Virus record (IMG/VR): IMGVR_UViG_3300027708_000330
Coordinates: 1-21,511 of that record
Length of the DNA: 21,511 nt
From: a virus
Direction: 5' to 3' (one strand)
Position numbers and translations under genes: made by a program. Below are positions 15,930 through 20,185 of the stretch, in pieces. The notes beneath the pieces were generated by a model. That model did not search any database, was not told the origin of the DNA, and was given only the letters and a program-made list of their open reading frames with translations. Within the stretch, counting starts at the first letter, position 1. Each line of letters begins with the position of its first letter.

Positions 15930-16553
15930 TTGAAGTATCCTGAAAAACAATTCGAGTTGTATGACAAGAATTGTTTTTCTACGACTAGCTGGCAAGAAAT
16001 ATTTTCTGGGCGAAGAGTTTTAATTTGCTCATTGGTGAGACCGCCATTGTGCTTTACACAGAATTATCTAATAGATTTACAAATCTATAGAGAAATGTAC
16101 AAGGCACTTGGTGTAGACGAAGTTTATTTATTAAGTCGATCTCGGCTTGGGCTGGTTAGTTTGTTAAACAGAACAACAACGCCTTGTATTGCTGACGTAA
16201 ATGCAGAGTTTACTTTACATTTAAATAGTCTGGTCAATAAAAAAGAATACACTAAGCAACATTTGTCATCTTTTTGGGCGTATCAGGTGTTAATCAATGA
16301 TGGTGAAGTGGAACAGATCACACAACAACCTCTAGAAAATTACTTGGCCACCATGCTCAAGGATACCAAGAACATTGCCGCACTCAAAGCCATTGGATTA
16401 AAAAACGAAAAGTTGATTTGGACACCAACCTTCTTGACCCGAACTATCAAGTTGGCCAGGGATATTTTTTACTACCGACTACACCCAAACATTGAACTAA
16501 AAAAACATTTGTTTTCAACTTATCCAAACTTGGTTGACAATAAAGATAAATAA
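15930..16553 (+). CDS. Prx5-type peroxiredoxin-like protein lacking catalytic residues (copy 1)
   Basis: The 207-residue frame begins at a TTG 8 bases after the preceding stop; no better start keeps the fold. Residues 25-130 follow the Prx5/AhpE-like redoxin pattern: RRVLICSL, FTQNYLIDLQIY, MYKALGVDEVYLLS, DVNAEFTLHLNSLVNK, SFWAYQVLINDGEVEQI. In active Prx5 enzymes FTPTC carries the peroxidatic Cys and SWRY carries the catalytic Arg. Here these read FTQNY (42-46) and FWAY (115-118). A Cys at 41 lies just outside the normal place. It is probably not a peroxidase, and the fold may serve as a binding module. The last 60 residues are basic and helical, unlike Prx. It always travels with the solute-binding homologue in this window. 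Confidence 0.65.
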   Translation: MKYPEKQFELYDKNCFSTTSWQEIFSGRRVLICSLVRPPLCFTQNYLIDLQIYREMYKALGVDEVYLLSRSRLGLVSLLNRTTTPCIADVNAEFTLHLNSLVNKKEYTKQHLSSFWAYQVLINDGEVEQITQQPLENYLATMLKDTKNIAALKAIGLKNEKLIWTPTFLTRTIKLARDIFYYRLHPNIELKKHLFSTYPNLVDNKDK

Positions 16554-16562
16554 ATGTATAAT
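16534..16562 (+). promoter_or_regulatory. Perfect consensus sigma70 promoter
   Basis: TTGACA at 16534-16539 and TATAAT at 16557-16562 are separated by exactly 17 bases, which is the full consensus. It lies across the end of the preceding gene. The expected start is about 16569, at the 5' end of a strongly structured RNA that ends in an intrinsic terminator. Confidence 0.85.
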
Positions 16563-16568
16563 TGATAA

Positions 16569-16780
16569 CATTATGACACTAAGAACTTGTAAACATCTTT
16601 CATCTACACAGCCAGTATTAGGCGGGTTAGCCTATTGGCCTGTGTCAGCACCGATGTTTAATAGTAATGATCGTGGCACAGAGATTAACAGTAGGGTCCA
16701 AGAGGGATGGGATGATTAAGTAACACACTTAACAACCACAAACTTAAAGGACCCTAGGATTAAAAACCCTAGGGTTTTTT
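16569..16780 (+). ncRNA. Structured RNA with attenuator-like 3' end
   Basis: The transcript from the consensus promoter can fold into nested helices. These are 16590-16597 with 16653-16660 (8 perfect pairs), 16606-16611 with 16640-16645 (6 pairs), and 16619-16623 with 16630-16634 (5 pairs). A second domain has 16692-16699 pairing perfectly with 16749-16756, and a small hairpin 16716-16721/16727-16732 inside it. The 3' arm of that second helix overlaps the 5' arm of the terminator, so the two structures exclude each other. This is the layout of a riboswitch or attenuator, or of a stand-alone small RNA. No known class was recognised. The exact 5' end is an estimate. Confidence 0.65.
16573..16719 (+). 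CDS. Possible short ORF inside the structured RNA
   Basis: A 48-codon frame from ATG 16573 to TAA 16719 encodes a peptide starting MTLRTCKHLSS. It would begin about four bases after the predicted transcription start, so it would be leaderless and has no ribosome site. The same bases form long helices, which argues that the RNA itself is the product. It is listed because a leader peptide that controls the downstream terminator is a real alternative. Confidence 0.2.
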   Translation: MTLRTCKHLSSTQPVLGGLAYWPVSAPMFNSNDRGTEINSRVQEGWDD

Positions 16781-16785
16781 GTTTT
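16751..16785 (+). terminator. Intrinsic terminator with competing upstream pairing
   Basis: Bases 16751-16758 (ACCCTAGG) pair with 16768-16775 around a 9-base loop, followed by a T run at 16775-16785. The bases 16749-16756 can instead pair with 16692-16699, which would break the terminator stem. The downstream genes (51-residue protein, structured RNA, tRNA-Tyr) would then be switched by the choice of fold. Confidence 0.8.
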
Positions 16786-16797
16786 AAGGAGCAGGAA

Positions 16798-16953
16798 ATG
16801 TTAGAAAAACAAAAATTATTAGAAAATCAGTTTTTGCTAACGTCAGAGCAGAAAATTGCTTTAATGGAAGCAAAGGTTGCGAGAGCAGAAGCTCAAGTCA
16901 AACAGCTGGTAGAACATACTAAACTGTTGGAACAGGCTCGCGCTTGCAAGTAA
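16798..16953 (+). CDS. 51-residue coiled-coil protein of unknown function
   Basis: A consensus AAGGAG at 16786-16791 lies six bases before the ATG. The 51-residue product begins MLEKQKLLENQFLL and continues as one amphipathic helix with heptad-like Leu/Ala spacing (LMEAKVARAEAQVKQLVEHT). It ends in Ala-Cys-Lys. The sequence predicts a short dimeric or trimeric coiled coil. No family is recognised. It lies directly after the terminator at 16751-16785 and directly before the 345-base structured RNA, so its expression depends on read-through or on a further promoter that I do not see. Confidence 0.65.
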   Translation: MLEKQKLLENQFLLTSEQKIALMEAKVARAEAQVKQLVEHTKLLEQARACK

Positions 16954-16959
16954 GGAGTA

Positions 16960-17305
16960 AGTGTATAAAGAGGAAACGAGGTCCTCGCTAGGCACTATAA
17001 ACATCTAGCAAACGGGCGGACAGGATACATAAAAGCCGGGCGATAACCGGTTAGTAAGACTCCTGGGTAGGGTACCATCCCTATCATATCCTGCGGCAAC
17101 GCAGGGTATTCTAAAGCATACGAGACGAGAGCGTCCAAAGGTCCTGAACACCTTGTGGGACAGGGCACCGGAATCACCGTGACACTAGTATGCTTTATAA
17201 TACCCTTTAGAAGAACACGCCCAAGCACCGCACCGATAAAGCGGACTGCCAGAGCAACCGTCAGATAAACGGCCGCTGTTATCCAACACAGCAACTAAAG
17301 GGTAG
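16960..17305 (+). ncRNA. Large structured RNA of unknown class before tRNA-Tyr
   Basis: About 345 bases without a credible gene fold into many helices. The strongest is 17104-17121 with 17188-17205 (7 plus 9 pairs around a 2x2 loop). Others are 16987-16991/17005-17009, 17021-17027/17087-17093, 17036-17039/17047-17050, and 17068-17072/17079-17083. There is also 17090-17095/17100-17105 with a GCAA tetraloop, 17240-17244/17273-17277, and inside it 17258-17261/17269-17272. The tetraloop stem competes with the 17087-17093 strand, so two states are possible. The motifs of RNase P RNA and tmRNA are absent. Large phage RNAs beside tRNAs (GOLLD, ROOL) are known, but this one is shorter and I cannot match it. 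Strand follows the tRNA and G-U pattern and is inferred; the ends are approximate. Confidence 0.65.
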
Positions 17306-17313
17306 ACTCATAC

Positions 17314-17398
17314 GGAGAAGAAGCATCAATGGTGATGCAGTGGACTGTAAATCCGCCACCTTCGGGTACGACTGGTTCGATTCCAGTATTCTCCACCA
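17314..17398 (+). tRNA. tRNA-Tyr (GTA)
   Basis: This is a class II tRNA of 85 bases including CCA. It has acceptor GGAGAAG/ATTCTCC with a G-A mismatch at the seventh pair, and D arm GCATC/GATGC. The anticodon stem GTGGA/TCCGC encloses loop CTGTAAA (anticodon GTA). A long variable arm and T stem ACTGG/CCAGT follow. It lies directly after the large structured RNA, so the two probably come from one precursor. Confidence 0.93.
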
Positions 17399-17415
17399 TA
17401 TATTCCTGATTTTTA

Positions 17416-17454
17416 TATAAATAATTGAGCAGTATTTCAGATTGCACATAAATA
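17416..17454 (+). promoter_or_regulatory. Two candidate T4-late-type promoter boxes
   Basis: A perfect TATAAATA lies at 17416-17423. A second ATAAATA, preceded by C, lies at 17448-17454. Both are in the 83-base gap between tRNA-Tyr and the second solute-binding-protein gene, 28 or more bases before its ATG. Late boxes of this type are read by the phage gp55 sigma factor in T4. Confidence 0.5.
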
Positions 17455-17481
17455 CATATATAAAATTCCAGGAGATTCTTG

Positions 17482-18429
17482 ATGCAAAAAACTAACAAAA
17501 TTAAGTGGCTAATCGCACACGAGCCGGTACATCTTTTCTTACGTACAGCAGAAGCATTTGCCGCTGATGTTAAGTCTAAAACAAATGGCGAAATCGATAT
17601 TGAAATTTATACAGCAACTGAGTACGCTGATAAATTCCACAACGGTCACAAAGAAAACCCATTGACACACATGGAAAATGGCACACTAGAAATGAGCCAG
17701 TTACACATTAGTCAATTATGGAAATACAACACACCGGCATTTATGGCTTTAGAAATGCCATTCTTGTTTAGCGATCATGATCATGCTACTCGTGTACTAG
17801 AAGGCAACATTGGTCAAGACATGCTATTGAACTTGAAAGAAAAATCACCAGCACGTGGATTAGCGTTCACATACTCAGGTGGTTATCGTGTTATGGTTAG
17901 CGATACAGAAGTTAACGAATTAGCTGACTTCCGCAACATGAAGTTCTACACAGGTACAAACCCAATCGGTATGGACACTATCGAAGCAATTGGCGGTCAA
18001 CCTGATCCACACGCTATCGATCATTTCTGGCAAACAATTGGTAAAGAAGGCGACAACCACGATGCGGTTGATACAACTTTACCACGTGTACTAGCCACAG
18101 TTAACCAAACTAGCAAGCGTTATGTTACAGACACCAAGCACAGCTTGTTCTTGACCAGTATCATCGTTAGCGAATCATGGTGGAACAGTTTGACAGAAGA
18201 ACTAAAAGAAATTTTAGCTACTGCCGCTACTGATGCCGCACGTTTAGAGCGCAAGTGGTCCATTGCAGACAGCGAAGCAATCATGAACGATGCACCAAAG
18301 TACGGTTTAGAGTACAAAGCATTAGAACAATCCGAAATGGACAAGTTCCGTGCTTTAACAGAACCATTGTATACCAAGTATGAATCTATTTTCATGCCAG
18401 GTTTAATTAACGGAATTATCCGCGGTTAA
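17482..18429 (+). CDS. TRAP-type solute-binding-protein homologue without signal peptide (copy 2)
   Basis: I use the ATG at 17482, seven bases after AGGAG; a TTG one codon earlier is too close. The 315-residue protein is a clear paralogue of the one at 14950. Shared blocks include KWLIAHEPVHLFLRTAEAF, ALEMPFLFSDHDHATRVLEG (89-108), GLAFTYSGGYRVMVS with Arg136, and KLERxWS-like ARLERKWS with a C-terminal LTEPLYTKYESIF. It too lacks a signal peptide. At the place of the TRAP selectivity Arg it has Tyr156 (FRNMKFYTG). Divergence from copy 1 is considerable, so the duplication is not recent or was brought in from different sources. Two late-type boxes and a strong ribosome site point to abundant late expression. 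A Prx-like gene follows, as after copy 1. Confidence 0.8.
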   Translation: MQKTNKIKWLIAHEPVHLFLRTAEAFAADVKSKTNGEIDIEIYTATEYADKFHNGHKENPLTHMENGTLEMSQLHISQLWKYNTPAFMALEMPFLFSDHDHATRVLEGNIGQDMLLNLKEKSPARGLAFTYSGGYRVMVSDTEVNELADFRNMKFYTGTNPIGMDTIEAIGGQPDPHAIDHFWQTIGKEGDNHDAVDTTLPRVLATVNQTSKRYVTDTKHSLFLTSIIVSESWWNSLTEELKEILATAATDAARLERKWSIADSEAIMNDAPKYGLEYKALEQSEMDKFRALTEPLYTKYESIFMPGLINGIIRG

Positions 18430-18435
18430 TAATCG

Positions 18436-18464
18436 TTGCAATAGTTTTAGTTTTAGTATATAAT
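18436..18464 (+). promoter_or_regulatory. Sigma70-type promoter before the second Prx-like gene
   Basis: TTGCAA at 18436-18441 and a perfect TATAAT at 18459-18464 are separated by 17 bases. The start would be near 18471, only about two bases before the ATG at 18473, so a transcript from here would be leaderless. Confidence 0.6.
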
Positions 18465-18500
18465 CAGACTCTATGAAAGATAATCTTTTAGAGTCTGATT
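18462..18500 (+). repeat. 11-base inverted repeat around a start codon
   Basis: AATCAGACTCT at 18462-18472 is perfectly complementary to AGAGTCTGATT at 18490-18500, with a 17-base loop that begins with the ATG of the Prx-like gene. The left arm overlaps the -10 box and the presumed start of transcription. It may be an operator in DNA. In a read-through transcript it may be a hairpin that holds the start codon in its loop. Confidence 0.75.
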
Positions 18501-18934
18501 CCTTTTGTGCAAACCGAATTCTAGTATTTGGTATTAATCGAATTCAAAGTCATCCTACAATAAACCACGTTAAACAAATCAACGAAATGCATGAGCAGTT
18601 TATTTCTGCCGGCATTGACGAAGTGCTGTTTGTTTCAGTATGTGATTTTTTGTTGTTTGAGCCAATGATGGCCAAGCTGGCACCAACTGTTAAATCAATA
18701 CAATTGGATAACCCAGACAATGTGACTGCATTACAAAAATTGTTTGGTAGAAAAGGAAATCTTAGATTCCTGCAAGAGTACTGGCAATTTGCGGCTGTTG
18801 TGAATAAACAACAGGTTGAATACTATGTAGAGCAACCGTTTACTATAAAACTTGGACCAGATACCAGAGCTGACATTTACAGCAATGTACATCCAGAAAA
18901 AGTTCTAGCATGGTTGTCCAATAAATCAGTTTAA
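18473..18934 (+). CDS. Prx5-type peroxiredoxin-like protein lacking catalytic residues (copy 2)
   Basis: The 153-residue protein follows the Prx5 pattern closely: RILVFGIN, HPTINHVKQINEMHEQF, SAGIDEVLFVSVCDFLLFEPMM, LFGRKGN, YWQFAAVVNKQQVEYYVEQP. In active enzymes TPTC carries the peroxidatic Cys and SWRY the catalytic Arg. Here they read HPTI (27-30) and YWQF (103-106), so both are lost, as in copy 1. The only other Cys are at 12 and 57, away from the active site. Copy 2 lacks the long basic C-terminal extension of copy 1. No Shine-Dalgarno sequence precedes the ATG, which lies inside an inverted repeat next to a promoter. The recurring partnership with a TRAP-type homologue suggests the two proteins interact or share a ligand. 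Confidence 0.68.
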   Translation: MKDNLLESDSFCANRILVFGINRIQSHPTINHVKQINEMHEQFISAGIDEVLFVSVCDFLLFEPMMAKLAPTVKSIQLDNPDNVTALQKLFGRKGNLRFLQEYWQFAAVVNKQQVEYYVEQPFTIKLGPDTRADIYSNVHPEKVLAWLSNKSV

Positions 18935-18942
18935 TGTACAAT
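18914..18942 (+). promoter_or_regulatory. Sigma70-type promoter for the second tRNA cluster
   Basis: TTGTCC at 18914-18919 and TACAAT at 18937-18942 are separated by 17 bases. The sequence before the -10 (TTTAATG) is the same as before the -10 at 20141, which supports a shared promoter type. The start would be about 18949. Confidence 0.55.
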
Positions 18943-18948
18943 TGATAC

Positions 18949-19169
18949 ATCAAGTAAGAAATTACACGTTCTTTAAAAATTTAAACCCATAGAACCCTGT
19001 GAAGGGTGCTATATTGAAGTGCATTTTTAAAACTGTCTACCATCCGATAGACAAGGTTGTGATGATGAAGCAAGTCGCTCTTGTGGAAAACACCATCGGT
19101 ACAATGAACAGGACTGATTCGCGGTAGTAGGTCTGAGTAATTGGGAATGTATTTCAATATAGTAAATTT
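18949..19169 (+). ncRNA. Leader RNA of the tRNA cluster with rrn-type boxA
   Basis: This 220-base stretch has no credible gene. Bases 18968-18983 (GTTCTTTAAAAATTTA) resemble the boxA antitermination element of proteobacterial rRNA leaders, to which NusB and S10 bind. After it come a hairpin with ATAG/CTAT and ACCCT/AGGGT stems and a GTGA tetraloop (18989-19012), a hairpin TGTCTA/TAGACA (19034-19053), and CAAG/CTTG (19071-19083). The layout suggests a stable-RNA transcript equipped against early termination. It could also contain an independent small RNA processed from the leader. Confidence 0.5.
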
Positions 19170-19246
19170 GGAGAAGTAGCTCAGTTGGTTAGAGTGCCTG
19201 CCTGTCACGCAGGAAGTCGCGGGTTCGAGTCCCGTCTTTTCCGCCA
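19170..19246 (+). tRNA. tRNA-Asp (GTC)
   Basis: The acceptor stem is GGAGAAG/CTTTTCC, with D arm AGCTCAGTTGGTTAGAGT. The anticodon stem CCTGC/GCAGG encloses loop CTGTCAC (anticodon GTC). T stem GCGGG/CCCGT, discriminator G73 and an encoded CCA complete it. It is the first tRNA of the boxA-led cluster. Confidence 0.95.
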
Positions 19247-19252
19247 AGTTTT

Positions 19253-19313
19253 GAGAGCCACATCGCCTGGATACTTCCTCTTCGGAGCACTAGGTCCTGC
19301 AACCGTGGCTCTC
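19253..19313 (+). ncRNA. 61-base hairpin RNA between tRNA-Asp and tRNA-Glu
   Basis: GAGAGCCAC at 19253-19261 pairs perfectly with GTGGCTCTC at 19305-19313. The inside can form a smaller stem with a CTTCGG-type loop (TCCTCTTCGGAG). It has no T-loop and no anticodon arm, so it is not a tRNA. It could be a processed small RNA, like the stable RNAs C and D in the T4 tRNA cluster, or a structured processing spacer. Confidence 0.5.
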
Positions 19314-19321
19314 CCTTATTT

Positions 19322-19397
19322 GCTCGGTTCGTCTATCGGTCTAGGACACCGCCCTTTCACGGCGGGAAGAGGGGTTCGATTCCCCTACCGAGTACCA
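19322..19397 (+). tRNA. tRNA-Glu (TTC)
   Basis: The acceptor stem is GCTCGGT/ACCGAGT with a G-T first pair. The anticodon stem CCGCC/GGCGG encloses loop CTTTCAC (anticodon TTC). T-arm core AGGGGTTCGATTCCCCT, A73 and an encoded CCA are present. Confidence 0.95.
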
Positions 19398-19404
19398 ATG
19401 TTAT

Positions 19405-19480
19405 GCGGGATTAGCTCAGTTGGTAGAGCGCAACCTTGCCAAGGTTGAGGTCGCGAGTTCGAGCCTCGTTTCCCGCTCCA
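19405..19480 (+). tRNA. tRNA-Gly (GCC)
   Basis: The acceptor stem is GCGGGAT with 3' strand GTTTCCCGC. The anticodon stem CAACC/GGTTG encloses loop TTGCCAA (anticodon GCC). T-arm core GCGAGTTCGAGCCTCGT, T73 and an encoded CCA are present. Confidence 0.95.
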
Positions 19481-19486
19481 AGTTAT

Positions 19487-19562
19487 GTATCCTTAGCTCA
19501 ATTGGCAGAGCGTTGGTCTCCAAAACCAAAGGTTCGCGGTTCGAGGCCGTGAGGGTACGCCA
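19487..19562 (+). tRNA. tRNA-Trp (CCA)
   Basis: The acceptor stem is GTATCCT/AGGGTAC. The anticodon stem TTGGT/ACCAA encloses loop CTCCAAA (anticodon CCA). T stem GCGGT/GCCGT, G73 and an encoded CCA are present. Confidence 0.94.
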
Positions 19563-19570
19563 AGTCCTTA

Positions 19571-19644
19571 GCGGGATTAGTTTAATGGTAAAACAGCAGA
19601 TTTCCAATCTTCGGTCAAGAGTTCGATTCTCTTATCCCGCTCCA
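19571..19644 (+). tRNA. tRNA-Gly (TCC)
   Basis: The acceptor stem is GCGGGAT/ATCCCGC, with D arm AGTTTAATGGTAAAAC. The anticodon loop TTTCCAA (anticodon TCC) sits on a stem GCAGA/TCTTC that has one C-T mismatch. T-arm core AGAGTTCGATTCTCT, T73 and an encoded CCA are present. It reads GGA and GGG and complements tRNA-Gly(GCC) in the same cluster. Confidence 0.92.
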
Positions 19645-19653
19645 TTTTAACAT

Positions 19654-19857
19654 ATGACATTAAACGATTTAAAAGAAAAAGACCAGGCAGTGATACTCAG
19701 TGTCACCAATGAGCGTTTACAGCAAATGGGTCTTGTTCCTACAAGAACTGTAACTGTTTTAAGACGCATGGCCTGTTGTCTTCACATACGTGTGGGTTCC
19801 ACTGAATGGGCCATACGTGATCAAGACGCTCAGTTAGTAACGATTATTCCCCGATAG
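19654..19857 (+). CDS. FeoA-like small SH3-fold protein
   Basis: The 67-residue product follows the FeoA family along its whole length. It has TLNDLKEKDQAVILSV at the start, then RLQQMGLVPTRTVTVLRR, LHIRVGSTEWAIRDQDA and a final hydrophobic strand. FeoA (about 75 residues) helps the ferrous iron transporter FeoB, and the same domain ends iron regulators such as DtxR. No FeoB or regulator lies nearby, so a separate phage role, perhaps binding a host iron protein, is possible. The gene sits inside a tRNA cluster, 9 bases after tRNA-Gly. Its last ten bases, with the TAG stop, are also the first ten bases of tRNA-Asn. No Shine-Dalgarno sequence is seen, so translation may be weak. Confidence 0.7.
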   Translation: MTLNDLKEKDQAVILSVTNERLQQMGLVPTRTVTVLRRMACCLHIRVGSTEWAIRDQDAQLVTIIPR

Positions 19858-19922
19858 CTCAGCGGTAGAGCAGTAGACTGTTAATCTATTGGTCGGTGGT
19901 TCGATCCCACCTTGGGGAGCCA
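19848..19922 (+). tRNA. tRNA-Asn (GTT)
   Basis: The acceptor stem is TCCCCGA/TTGGGGA. The anticodon stem GTAGA/TCTAT encloses loop CTGTTAA (anticodon GTT). T stem GGTGG/CCACC, G73 and an encoded CCA are present. Its 5' end overlaps the FeoA-like reading frame, so processing of the tRNA removes the stop codon of that message. Confidence 0.94.
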
Positions 19923-19926
19923 ATTA

Positions 19927-20040
19927 TGTTTGTGTAGTAGCTACACTGGAACAACTCTGAACTCTACTAGGAAGCCGGCGGACGTAGAGAGGAGCCAGGA
20001 AGAGTTGGGGCTACCGCGGATTCAAGCGCCAACACAAACA
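19927..20040 (+). ncRNA. Structured RNA of about 114 bases between tRNA-Asn and tRNA-Cys
   Basis: Four nested helices can be drawn. They are 19927-19935 with 20032-20040 (9 perfect pairs), 19937-19941 with 20010-20014 (5), 19952-19958 with 20001-20007 (7), and 19962-19967 with 19984-19989 (6). A side hairpin 20015-20017/20026-20028 carries the loop GGATTCAA. The closing stem and side hairpin recall a tRNA acceptor and T arm, but no anticodon arm or CCA is present. An ORF that crosses it runs on into tRNA-Cys and is a shadow. No known class is recognised. Confidence 0.6.
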
Positions 20041-20047
20041 CCCATAT

Positions 20048-20125
20048 GCAACGGTGGCGGAGTGGCCCAACGCAAGGGATTGCAAATCCCTAAAACCGTC
20101 AGTTCAAATCTGACCCGTTGCTCCA
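20048..20125 (+). tRNA. tRNA-Cys (GCA)
   Basis: The acceptor stem is GCAACGG/CCGTTGC. The anticodon stem AGGGA/TCCCT encloses loop TTGCAAA (anticodon GCA). T stem GTCAG/CTGAC, T73 and an encoded CCA are present. Its 3' end doubles as the -35 of the next promoter. Confidence 0.93.
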
Positions 20126-20146
20126 TAAATCCATTTAATGTATAAT
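20118..20146 (+). promoter_or_regulatory. Sigma70-type promoter for the DUF7448-kinase-phosphatase genes
   Basis: A perfect TATAAT lies at 20141-20146, with TTGCTC at 20118-20123 at a 17-base spacing; the -35 is only half consensus. A transcript from about 20153 would have a 33-base leader made largely of AAAC repeats, followed by AAAGGA. Confidence 0.5.
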
Positions 20147-20153
20147 AAACATT

Positions 20154-20171
20154 AAACAAACAAACAAACAA
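20154..20171 (+). repeat. Short AAAC tandem repeat in a leader
   Basis: Four copies of AAAC and a further AA lie between the promoter and the ribosome site of the gene at 20186. The run is unstructured and could keep the ribosome site open or change length by slippage. Confidence 0.6.
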
Positions 20172-20185
20172 GAAAGGAAAAAGCC

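Noticed and set aside
16995-17294. Minus-strand ORF of 99 codons across the large structured RNA
   Set aside because: The composition is unlike a soluble or membrane family I recognise, there is no ribosome site, and the plus strand folds into many helices. The open frame is more likely a by-product of the G+C-richer RNA.
16960-17305. RNase P RNA, tmRNA or a group I intron as identity of the large RNA
   Set aside because: GAGGAAA near 16970 recalls RNase P, but the partner region ending in ACAGAA and the other conserved blocks are missing. No tmRNA acceptor or tag frame is present, and no interrupted gene or tRNA flanks it.
19185-19650. Plus- and minus-strand ORFs running through the tRNA cluster
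   Set aside because: They cross complete tRNAs (peptides such as MVRVPACHAGSRGFESRLF are typical tRNA read-through) and have no ribosome sites.
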